Shown: positions 1 through 6,085 of the stretch, one piece after another
Layout: each line of letters begins with the position of its first letter
How positions within the stretch are numbered: position 1 is the first letter of the stretch
DNA from: Syntrophales bacterium
Lineage (GTDB): Bacteria; Desulfobacterota; Syntrophia; Syntrophales; UBA2251
Assembly: GCA_023230905.1 (NCBI GenBank)
Contig: JALNWL010000162.1
Span: 1 to 6,104 of the forward strand
Length of the DNA: 6,104 nucleotides
Direction: 5' to 3'
Program-made: the position numbers and the translations under genes
The notes under the pieces: model-generated
What the model was told of the DNA's origin: nothing
Database searches by the model: none
The model's input: the letters and a program-made list of their open reading frames with translations, nothing else

Positions 1-1
1 C

Positions 2-1057
2 GAAGCAGGCGTCACGCAAGGGGCCCTCCATTCTCATCTTAACAAGCATTATCCCCATCTTGAACATTCAATGCCCGATGCTCCCCCCATGGCGACCATT
101 GTCGGAAATGTCGTCATTCAGGGGCATGGTCATCTCAGTGTCTCACGCGGGATCAATTCGCAAATGGTCAACGGGATGGAGGTCGTGCTGCCAACCGGCG
201 AGGTTTGCAAACTCGGATCCTGTTCCGTTTCTCCGCATTGGTTCACCCGGGACCCGCTTCCGGACCTGATGGGTTTATTCATCGGCTGGCTCGGGACAAC
301 CGGCATCATCACCAAGATCTCTCTCCAGCTTCTTCCAAAACCGAAGTTCCGGGATCTGTTGACCTTCACCTCCAACGAACTCGATCTGCTGCCCGATTTC
401 ATATTCGACATCACGCAACTCAACCTTCTAGACAATCTGTTCATCATATCGCAGGAATGGCCTCCATGGGCACAGGGCATCCTTTATGTCCCCATTGTTT
501 CCGCCCAGGATGAGGAGGAATTTGCACTCAAGATCAAACTCCATAAAGAGCTTTTACGCAAATATGAAGGGAAGATCACGCTTGTGGAAGGAAAACACGC
601 CGAACGAATGCGTGAAGCCAGATTGCCTGTGCCTCCGGTTACCCTGGGCGTCATGGCGGCGGATACGAAACAGGGGGGCGGTTTCGAATATACGGGAGGG
701 ATCGTGCCGATAGAGAAGGTTCCCGAAGCATCGAGCAGATCGGTGGAGATCGCCCACAAGTATGGACAGCCTTACCTTCTTGGATATCAACTCCTCACAG
801 GCGGACACAGCATGATGTGCGGTCTCGCATATTGTCTGAATCGCGCCGACGATGAGGATGTCGAGAAAGTCAGGAAGGCAATCGATGAAACGAACAGAAT
901 GATCTTGGACGTGGGGGGGGTTCTATGGAAGGCTGAAGCACCGGCGCAGCGGTTGATGATGCAGAGGATGGATCCCAACACAATTGAACTCATGAAAAGG
1001 GTGCTGAGGGCGCTGGATCCGAACGCGATCATGAACCCTGGAAATTGGAGTGAATAA
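2..1057 (+). CDS. FAD-linked oxidase (GlcD/VAO-type flavoprotein), 5' end outside the window
   Basis: The reading frame is open to the left edge, so the visible 351 residues are the C-terminal part; the ATG at 71 is internal, because upstream codons continue the family sequence. Visible parts are the end of the PCMH-type FAD-binding domain (PPMATIVGN at about residues 28-36, then GLFIGWLGTTGIIT at about 91-104, the usual flavin-domain signature) and an FAD-oxidase C-terminal cap ending LDPNAIMNPG at about 338-347. Family members oxidise hydroxyacids, phenols or similar compounds and reduce FAD. Where GlcD-type enzymes carry an EHGIG-like segment, this one has GGVLWKAEAPAQ (about 305-316), closer to the vanillyl-alcohol-oxidase/cresol-dehydrogenase pattern, so the substrate cannot be named. 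No signal peptide can be judged because the N-terminus is missing. The stop codon abuts the start of the iron-sulfur gene, which indicates translational coupling and a shared complex. Family assignment is strong; substrate unknown. Confidence 0.88.
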   Translation, partial: EAGVTQGALHSHLNKHYPHLEHSMPDAPPMATIVGNVVIQGHGHLSVSRGINSQMVNGMEVVLPTGEVCKLGSCSVSPHWFTRDPLPDLMGLFIGWLGTTGIITKISLQLLPKPKFRDLLTFTSNELDLLPDFIFDITQLNLLDNLFIISQEWPPWAQGILYVPIVSAQDEEEFALKIKLHKELLRKYEGKITLVEGKHAERMREARLPVPPVTLGVMAADTKQGGGFEYTGGIVPIEKVPEASSRSVEIAHKYGQPYLLGYQLLTGGHSMMCGLAYCLNRADDEDVEKVRKAIDETNRMILDVGGVLWKAEAPAQRLMMQRMDPNTIELMKRVLRALDPNAIMNPGNWSE

Positions 1058-2239
1058 ATGGCACTTGCAGATTACGAAGGCATGATCCACAGATGCTTCA
1101 GATGCGGCTATTGCAAATTTACCAGCGATTATTCTTACGTGGGGTTTAATTGCCCCATGTATAACAAGGTCCGTTTAGAAAGTTATTCCCCCGGGGGGCT
1201 GATGTGGCTGATCCATGCCGCCCTGGTGAAGGAAAAACTCAAGCCCAGCAAACACCTGTCCGAGATCCTGTATTCCTGCACCCTGTGCCGGAATTGCAGC
1301 GAGGAATGCAGATTTCAGTTTCATGAGGACATCGTCCACGTTCTGAAAGCGGCACGGGAGGCCATGGTGGAGAAACAGCTCGTGCCCCCGATGGTCAGCC
1401 AGTTCTTGAAAAATGTTTACGACTACGGCAACCCGTATCGGGAGCTGAAGGAGAACAGGGGCCATTGGGCTGAAAATACAGGAATCCGGCAATATGAAAA
1501 AGGCGATGAATTTCTGTATTACGTCGGTTGCGTCGGATCATACGACACCGTCAGCCAGAAAGCCGCCCGGGCGTTGGGCCGTGTGCTGTTGAAATCCGGT
1601 CTTTCCTTCGGAATCTTGGGGAGCAGGGAGATCTGCGACGGAAATGAAGTGGACATGCTCGGCGAAAAAGGCTTGTTCGAATTCCTGAAGGAGGAAAATA
1701 CCCGGACATTCAAGGAACTCGGAGTCAAAAAGATCGTCACCCTCTCGCCCCATTCATATCATGCCTTGAAAAATAGCTACTCCGATGAATTTGAGGTATT
1801 CCATTACACGCAACTCTTCCGGGATCTGATCAAAAGCGGCGCGTTGGATGTTTCCGGAGGATTCAGGACGAAAGTCACGTACCATGACCCCTGTTTTCTA
1901 GGCAGGTACAATCACGAATACGACGCGCCGAGGGAGATTCTGACCGCCATTCCCGGGATCGAGCTGATCGAAATGGAGAGAGCGAAGGAAAACGCTTTTT
2001 GCTGCGGTGGCGGTGGCGGCAACTTCTACACGGATATCCTCGGGGGTGGGGAGAGCACCCCGAGCAGGATCAGGGTCATGGAAGCTCGCGAGACGGGAGC
2101 AAAGATTCTGGCGGTGTCGTGCCCTGTCTGTATGATGATGCTGGAGGACGCCCTCAAGGCAGAGGGGTTGGAAAACGAGCTGGCCATCAAGGATATCGCC
2201 GAGATCATGGACGCAGTATGCGGTGATTCGGGCGCTTAG
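1058..2239 (+). CDS. Iron-sulfur CCG-domain oxidoreductase subunit (GlcF/HdrD-like), partner of the FAD oxidase
   Basis: This 393-residue protein has two N-terminal iron-sulfur motifs and two CCG (cysteine-rich) domains. Motif one is C13-x2-C16-x2-C19-x12-C32-P, with an unusually long gap before the last Cys; motif two is C74-x2-C77-x2-C80-x3-C84. The second CCG domain is complete: C279, C315-C316 in FCCGGGGG, and C355-P-V-C358. The first is degenerate: C158 and C193 remain, but the second Cys of the CC pair is D194 and the CPxC position reads S230-P-H-S233. Such proteins carry electrons from a flavoprotein to quinone, heterodisulfide or other carriers, usually at the cytoplasmic membrane face; no membrane segment is visible here. 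The ATG follows the upstream TAA directly, with GGAG seven bases before it (1047-1050), which fixes the start. I infer a two-subunit dehydrogenase with the FAD oxidase. The electron acceptor cannot be read from sequence. Confidence 0.9.
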   Translation: MALADYEGMIHRCFRCGYCKFTSDYSYVGFNCPMYNKVRLESYSPGGLMWLIHAALVKEKLKPSKHLSEILYSCTLCRNCSEECRFQFHEDIVHVLKAAREAMVEKQLVPPMVSQFLKNVYDYGNPYRELKENRGHWAENTGIRQYEKGDEFLYYVGCVGSYDTVSQKAARALGRVLLKSGLSFGILGSREICDGNEVDMLGEKGLFEFLKEENTRTFKELGVKKIVTLSPHSYHALKNSYSDEFEVFHYTQLFRDLIKSGALDVSGGFRTKVTYHDPCFLGRYNHEYDAPREILTAIPGIELIEMERAKENAFCCGGGGGNFYTDILGGGESTPSRIRVMEARETGAKILAVSCPVCMMMLEDALKAEGLENELAIKDIAEIMDAVCGDSGA

Positions 2240-2243
2240 GGCA

Positions 2244-2267
2244 GGGGCCTTAACTCAAGAAGGCTTC
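2244..2267. terminator. Possible hairpin between convergent genes
   Basis: An 8-pair stem can form from 2244-2251 with 2260-2267 around an 8-base loop, including two G-U pairs when read on the plus strand. It sits over the stop codon of the minus-strand PHA synthase gene and just after the iron-sulfur gene. There is no T-run after it on the plus strand, so it is not a standard intrinsic terminator. The convergent genes are only 15 bases apart, so some shared termination device is expected, but this candidate is weak. Confidence 0.2.
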
Positions 2268-4060
2268 TCGTCCCGGTAGAAGCGTTCGACATCCTTCAAA
2301 TAGTCCGCCAGGTGTTTGCGGCTGACAACAAAGATATGCCCGATATTCTTCTCGATGGTCCGGTTGACCGGCCCCTTGGGAAGCCGGATCTTACCGTGAT
2401 TCACCTGCCCCCAGGTCTCGCTGGCCACGCATGATCCGGCCGGCGCGATGGGATCCCGCGATCCCCGATAATCGAAAATGGCCACGCCCGCCTTCTTCAG
2501 GATCTTCATATTCACCGGTTTGCCGTCGAATTTGGGGTTAGCGGAAGGAAGGGCGTATTTCCCTTCGAAAATCTCGTTTCCGAGAAAGATCTTCTGGATC
2601 CACTCAATGTGGCAGTGAATGGGGAATTTGGTTCCGCGCGTCAGCCAGAAGAGAAAGGGCGCGGCGTCAAGGATGGCTTCCCTGCTCACGGCACGACCGT
2701 AAAAACCCAGGACGACCGTGTATTGAACGCCGGGCTGAATTTCATTCATCCCCGCTTCAATGATTTGCGGCGGGATATTGACCGCACCAAAAAGCTCTTT
2801 CATCAGATAAGGATCGTAATCGCGGCGGATCAGCGTTCGAATCGGGCCATGCCCGCTGTCTCCATCGTCAAACTTGACCGGCGAAGCCATTAACGCGATT
2901 TTCCGGATATCCATCGGGAGGCCTGCCGCCATCCGCTCCTCGGCCCGCCGGGCGAGATAAGGCAGGATGAGCGTGCCGCCCATGCAGTACCCCATGATAT
3001 AGATCTCGTTTTGGGGATGACGTTTTTTAATCAGGTCGATGTAGAGATCGGGGATGGTTTTCCCGTAAAAGTCCAACCCCAGTTCGGTTTCTTCCCAACC
3101 CGGATTACCGTGGTCGACCAGGTAGATCATGTAGCCTTTTTTGAGGAGCGCTTCGACAACGGATTTGTCGCAAGCCAGATCGAACAGCTCCGGCCGGTTA
3201 ATGAGCGGGGTGACCATGTAGATGATCTTCCCGTTGGGTTTAATCCCTTGAGGGATCGGATAATAGCGTAACCGGACCCGATGCAATTCGGATCCCTCCA
3301 CAAATTCATACGCCTGGCAGCCGAGTTCGCCGCCGGTTTTTCTCTCGGAGAATTCTTTGATATCGAATGCATTTTCCGCATGGAGATTTTCCAGCCGCCG
3401 ATAGTTTTCCCTCAGGTATTCCTCGAACGACGGGATCACGTTTCCATTCGAATCGGTCTGGGCAAAGGGCAGATCGCCCCGGGCAAAGGGTTCTTCCGTG
3501 AGGAGGACCAGCAGGCATTTCAAAAGCTCCTTCATCGCCTTGAGGCGCGTCATGCCGATGTTATTGTACTGATGTTCCAGCTGGGAGAACTCTTCCATGT
3601 AGTTTATCAGATAGGCTCGGCCCTTTTCGGTCGTGCAGATCATCCGGGCCTTTTCGCGATCGAAGCGGCCATCCTTGATAAAGAAACCGGTCAGCGTGTA
3701 GAGCAGGCGGGAGTAGCTTTTGTAGATCCAGCCATTGACATCCGCAATCGCGTCGGGATTTCTGGATGCGCCAACCGCCAGGCGGGCGGAGGCCTTGATG
3801 GGCCGGAGCACCGTCTCAAGAAGCGCGCTTTGCCATGAGGCGGCCATGGCCAGGGGGCCGAATGTAAAAATATCCTTGCCGACGGCATTCAGAATTCTTT
3901 GATAGCCGAACAGGCTTCTGACTTGATTGCCGATCGCTTTGCTTTTCCAGGGCAGCGCCGTATGAATGCCTTCCACATTATCGGCCGGCGTCACGCCGAT
4001 GACGTCCAAAAGCTCATCCGGCGTCAGCTTCTGAATGACTGCGTTTTTCTCCTGATCCAT
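2255..4060 (-). CDS. phaC: Polyhydroxyalkanoate synthase-like protein (PhaC family)
   Basis: This 601-residue protein has the alpha/beta-hydrolase core of PHA synthases, which polymerise 3-hydroxyacyl-CoA into polyester on cytoplasmic granules and release CoA. The lipase-like box is GYCMGG with nucleophile Cys359; the catalytic Asp is D536 in GSRDPIAP and the general base is His575 in IGHI. Other family signatures are TPLINRPELFDL (about 284-295) and YLVDHGNPGW (about 313-322). Length is near that of class I PhaC (about 590), but the first 240 or so residues do not resemble the class I N-terminal domain as I know it, and Cys359 lies about 40 residues later than Cys319 of the Cupriavidus enzyme. 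The start has an AGGGGG-type ribosome site a few bases upstream. The gene stands alone on the minus strand behind its own strong promoter (4108-4137); no phaA, phaB, phaE or phasin gene is visible. A related non-polymerising acyltransferase or depolymerase role is possible but less likely. Confidence 0.87.
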   Translation of the reverse strand: MDQEKNAVIQKLTPDELLDVIGVTPADNVEGIHTALPWKSKAIGNQVRSLFGYQRILNAVGKDIFTFGPLAMAASWQSALLETVLRPIKASARLAVGASRNPDAIADVNGWIYKSYSRLLYTLTGFFIKDGRFDREKARMICTTEKGRAYLINYMEEFSQLEHQYNNIGMTRLKAMKELLKCLLVLLTEEPFARGDLPFAQTDSNGNVIPSFEEYLRENYRRLENLHAENAFDIKEFSERKTGGELGCQAYEFVEGSELHRVRLRYYPIPQGIKPNGKIIYMVTPLINRPELFDLACDKSVVEALLKKGYMIYLVDHGNPGWEETELGLDFYGKTIPDLYIDLIKKRHPQNEIYIMGYCMGGTLILPYLARRAEERMAAGLPMDIRKIALMASPVKFDDGDSGHGPIRTLIRRDYDPYLMKELFGAVNIPPQIIEAGMNEIQPGVQYTVVLGFYGRAVSREAILDAAPFLFWLTRGTKFPIHCHIEWIQKIFLGNEIFEGKYALPSANPKFDGKPVNMKILKKAGVAIFDYRGSRDPIAPAGSCVASETWGQVNHGKIRLPKGPVNRTIEKNIGHIFVVSRKHLADYLKDVERFYRDEKPS

Positions 4061-4084
4061 GCGTCCCCCTGATAAATATGGATG

Positions 4085-4098
4085 AAAACGTCCGTTTT
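4085..4098. promoter_or_regulatory. Operator-like dyad in the phaC leader
   Basis: AAAACG and CGTTTT form perfect 6-bp arms separated by two bases. The site lies just downstream of the predicted phaC transcription start (about 4101 on the minus strand), a usual place for a repressor operator. The two-base centre is too short for an RNA hairpin loop, so a DNA-binding dimer is the more natural reading. The regulator is unknown; I do not match it to a specific family such as PhaR. Confidence 0.4.
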
Positions 4099-4107
4099 GG
4101 TAAGGGA

Positions 4108-4137
4108 ACTATAGGGGGGGCTGTTTTTGCTTGTCAA
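4108..4137 (-). promoter_or_regulatory. Sigma70-type promoter for the phaC-like gene
   Basis: Read on the minus strand, the -35 box is a perfect TTGACA (4132-4137) and the -10 box is TATAGT (4108-4113, five of six matches), with an 18-base spacer. The spacer carries seven consecutive C next to the -10 box. The predicted start near 4101 gives a leader of about 40 bases before the ATG at 4060, and the position and direction suit that gene. Confidence 0.72.
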
Positions 4138-4164
4138 GGGATATTATGCGATCTGCCGCCGCGC

Positions 4165-4267
4165 AAAGGCACCGAGAAAGATTTCCTGAAAAGTGGAAAC
4201 ATGCCTCCTCGACCCCGCTTTCCGCCACCGCAGAATGCGCTGCCGAGAGACCTTCCCGGTGCCCTTT
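4165..4267. repeat. Imperfect long-range inverted repeat between the two promoters
   Basis: GGCACCG at 4168-4174 pairs perfectly with CGGTGCC at 4257-4263, and AAA at 4165-4167 extends the pairing to TTT at 4265-4267 across a single bulged C. About 82 bases lie between the arms, with a short nested pairing possible between GTGGAAA (from 4193) and TTTCC (from 4219). It could be a remnant element or a structured transcript. At this length it may also be chance. Confidence 0.25.
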
Positions 4268-4274
4268 CTGGTCA

Positions 4275-4304
4275 TTGACAGCACCCCCCCGGATCATGGA
4301 TAAT
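4275..4304 (+). promoter_or_regulatory. Sigma70-type promoter for the SRAP/YhhN-like unit
   Basis: The -35 box is a perfect TTGACA (4275-4280) and the -10 box is GATAAT (4299-4304, five of six matches), with an 18-base spacer containing seven C at 4284-4290. The predicted start near 4311 gives a leader of about 140 bases before the ATG at 4453. I see no recognisable LexA box near it, but LexA sites differ between lineages, so SOS control cannot be excluded. Confidence 0.62.
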
Positions 4305-4452
4305 CGCCGGAAATCCAGCATCAGAAGGTCAGAGATTGCGGGTCGGGGATCTCGATGAATCAGGATCATCGCCAGGCAGCCCGCCACGAAGTCATCAAAA
4401 AGAATGCATGCAAACCCGGGCGACGTATAACCGGGGATCTGAGGATCGACGG

Positions 4453-5064
4453 ATGTGCGGACGATTTGTTCTGTTGACGGACTTAAGCGTGATCGTCGAT
4501 TCATTCGATATCCAGGGTGTCGCCTGTGAATGGCGGTCGGGAAGCGACATCGCCCCGGGCCAGAACATCCTGGCCGTCATCCGCAAGGAGGACCGGAACA
4601 TCCTCGTGGATTTCCGCTGGGGACTGATCCCGTCGTGGGCCAAGGATCCGGTCATCGGCAGCAGAATGTTCAACGCCCGGGTGGAGACGCTTGCCGAGAA
4701 GCCGAGCTTCAAGCAGGCCTTCCGGAAGCGCCGTTGCCTGATCGTGGCCGACGGCTTCTATGAATGGCAAAAATCCGGCCGCACCAAACAACCTTTTTAT
4801 TTCAGCCTCCGCTCCGAGGAGCCGTTCGGATTCGCCGGTCTCTACGAGACATGGATGGGTCCCGACCGTCAGCAGGTGCATTCCTGCACGATCATCACCA
4901 CCGAGCCGAATGACCTGATCAGGCCCATCCACGACCGCATGCCGGTCATCCTGCCAAAGGATCGGGAAGCGGACTGGATCGGAGGAAACCCCGATCCCGA
5001 GCGACTGAAGTCCATGTTGACGCCGTATCCCTCAGAAGAGATGAAAATGGCGGAGGTGCGGTAA
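4453..5064 (+). CDS. yedK: SRAP-domain protein (YedK/HMCES), abasic-site DNA crosslinker
   Basis: This 203-residue SOS-response-associated peptidase-family protein covalently traps abasic sites in single-stranded DNA through its N-terminal cysteine. The start is set by MCGRF: Cys2 must become the first residue after methionine removal, so an in-frame ATG 117 bases upstream (4336) is rejected. GAGG at 4441-4444 serves as ribosome site. All expected active-site residues are present: Cys2, Asn74 in FNARVET, Glu104 in GFYEW and His160 in HDRMP, nearly the same numbering as E. coli YedK. The motif RWGLIPSWA (55-63) is also typical. The C-terminus is odd: the protein ends soon after LTPYPSEEM, without the usual PVSxxVN-type tail, so it is about 20 residues shorter than common relatives. 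It is the first gene of a probable unit with the downstream membrane protein. Confidence 0.93.
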   Translation: MCGRFVLLTDLSVIVDSFDIQGVACEWRSGSDIAPGQNILAVIRKEDRNILVDFRWGLIPSWAKDPVIGSRMFNARVETLAEKPSFKQAFRKRRCLIVADGFYEWQKSGRTKQPFYFSLRSEEPFGFAGLYETWMGPDRQQVHSCTIITTEPNDLIRPIHDRMPVILPKDREADWIGGNPDPERLKSMLTPYPSEEMKMAEVR

Positions 5065-5089
5065 ATCACATCAGACAAAGGAGGCAAGC

Positions 5090-5803
5090 ATGAACCAGAT
5101 CCAGAGAACGGTCTTTATCATGTTAATGGTCGATCTTTGCGGCATCCTCTACCTGCAGCACCTTCTGGCGGACAACTTTGCGATCATGGGCGTCGTCCTC
5201 TACATGGTCATTCTGTCCCTGGCCGCCGGATCACTGATGGCGCCGCGCCCCAGTCGCCTGCACCGGATCGTGGGCCTTGCGATCCTGTTTATCGCCGTCG
5301 GCGACTTCTTTCTCGTCTTCCTGGGAACCCTGCCCATGTTTACGAAAGATGATCTGTTCGTAAAAGTGTTCGGAATGATCGGCTTCATCTGCGCCTACTC
5401 AACCCTTATCTGGCTGTTCACCCGCGGGTTTGCCTTTGGGAAGCCAGACCTGCTGATGCTGCTGCCGGTATTCGTCGTCATCAGCCCGGTCCTGTATGTC
5501 CTGCTGCCTCTGATTAAAGGGCCGATGTTCTATTTTGCCATCTTTTTCACCTTCATTGTCAGCTTCATGGCCTGGAATGGTCTGTGCGTCATTCACCGGG
5601 GCTTCTACACCCGGAAAGTGGCTGTCCGGTTTGCCATGGCCGGATTCCTGATGCTGCTTTCGGACATGGGGGTGGCGTTCGTCATGTTCTATCCGGGCAT
5701 GCAGACCAACGTTCCCTGGCTGGAGAACGAGATCTGGATCACGTATGTGCCGGCCTGGACGCTGGTTTTCATCAACCTGCTGGAAGAAAGGCTGGCAAAT
5801 TAG
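5090..5803 (+). CDS. YhhN/TMEM86-like multi-pass membrane protein
   Basis: This 237-residue protein is almost entirely hydrophobic, with about eight predicted membrane segments (roughly 7-24, 30-50, 57-80, 90-112, 120-142, 145-165, 178-200 and 215-232). Two features suggest the YhhN family, whose animal members TMEM86A/B are lysoplasmalogenases: an acidic GD pair inside a helix (G71-D72, in AVGDFFL) and a second Asp in an LLSD motif (S191-D192). These are the expected positions of the family's two conserved membrane aspartates. The function of bacterial members is poorly defined, so I do not assign an enzyme activity. AAGGAGG at 5078-5084, five bases before the ATG, is a near-perfect ribosome site. 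Only 25 bases, with no terminator, separate it from the SRAP gene, so co-transcription is likely. A different small polytopic family remains possible. Confidence 0.62.
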   Translation: MNQIQRTVFIMLMVDLCGILYLQHLLADNFAIMGVVLYMVILSLAAGSLMAPRPSRLHRIVGLAILFIAVGDFFLVFLGTLPMFTKDDLFVKVFGMIGFICAYSTLIWLFTRGFAFGKPDLLMLLPVFVVISPVLYVLLPLIKGPMFYFAIFFTFIVSFMAWNGLCVIHRGFYTRKVAVRFAMAGFLMLLSDMGVAFVMFYPGMQTNVPWLENEIWITYVPAWTLVFINLLEERLAN

Positions 5804-5839
5804 CCGACACGCCGATCGCTGGAAAATTACGGACTAAGC

Positions 5840-6085
5840 GGACACTTTTTTCGTGTGGGCGGCTATTGCTTCCACAATGTTCCACGACCTAAGGAGGAGC
5901 GCCATCCGCAATATGGTCCGGGCTTGCATTCCGGAGCGCGTGGCAATGACGATCTCAGGTCATAAAACGCGGAACGTATTCGACAGGTACAATATCACAT
6001 CTCAGGATGATTTGAGGGACGCGGCCAGAAGGCGTCACGAATTCACCGAGAAGCAGGCCGAGCAGTTACATATTAGTTAGTGTCC
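5840..6085. repeat. 7-bp inverted repeat bracketing the recombinase remnant
   Basis: GGACACT at 5840-5846 is the exact inverse of AGTGTCC at 6079-6085. The pair brackets the recombinase fragment closely; the right copy overlaps its TAG stop. Flanking bases do not extend the match. It resembles the tips of an insertion-sequence pair or a small non-autonomous element, but no transposase or clear target duplication is visible, and a 7-bp match can occur by chance. Confidence 0.3.
5853..6080 (+). pseudogene. Tyrosine recombinase (phage-type integrase), C-terminal remnant
   Basis: About 75 codons can be read from a GTG at 5853, ending at TAG 6078-6080; an in-frame stop at 5835-5837 blocks upstream extension. 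Recognisable integrase sequence begins near FHDLRR and carries the second half of the catalytic set: H11 and R14 in HDLRR, H37 in SGHKT, and nucleophile Tyr46 in DRYNI. The N-terminal DNA-binding domains and the first catalytic Arg and Lys are missing, whereas complete enzymes usually exceed 300 residues. The residues before FHDLRR do not look like integrase, so the break lies close to 5874. It is most likely an inactive relic of an integrated element. I see no strong ribosome site, so translation is doubtful. Confidence 0.85.

Larger units (their letters stand above)
4061..4452. other. Divergent intergenic control region without a convincing gene
   Basis: This 392-base stretch separates the divergent phaC-like and SRAP genes. 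Reading frames on both strands here have low-complexity or unrecognisable translations, and I accept none as a gene. It contains the two outward promoters, the dyad at 4085-4098, the inverted repeat at 4165-4267, an 8-bp perfect palindrome TGCATGCA at 4405-4412, and a short inverted pair CCCGG/CCGGG (4415-4419 and 4431-4435). The last two lie in the roughly 140-base untranslated leader predicted for the SRAP gene and could affect its expression, but they are short enough to be chance. Confidence 0.6.

Noticed and set aside
3281..3838. A 185-residue plus-strand frame opposite the PHA synthase gene
   Set aside because: It is a shadow of the well-supported PhaC coding frame, with no domain of its own.
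4078..4278. A 66-residue plus-strand frame in the intergenic region
   Set aside because: Its Pro/Arg-rich translation is not family-like, and it would overlap the minus-strand phaC promoter.
4336..4452. In-frame N-terminal extension of the SRAP gene from the ATG at 4336
   Set aside because: SRAP proteins need Cys directly after the initiator Met; MCGRF at 4453 fits exactly, and the 39 extra residues look like untranslated leader.
4355..4477. A 40-codon leader reading frame overlapping the SRAP start, with GGGGA five bases upstream
   Set aside because: The peptide has no recognisable family or attenuator-like codon run, and such a short frame is expected by chance.
4109..4504. A 131-residue minus-strand frame across the intergenic region
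   Set aside because: It runs across both outward promoters and the start of the SRAP gene, and its translation has no recognisable domain.
5804..5852. Intrinsic terminator after the YhhN-like gene, suggested by the T6 run at 5846-5851
   Set aside because: No stable GC stem precedes the T-run; only a 4-bp ACAC/GTGT pairing spans it.
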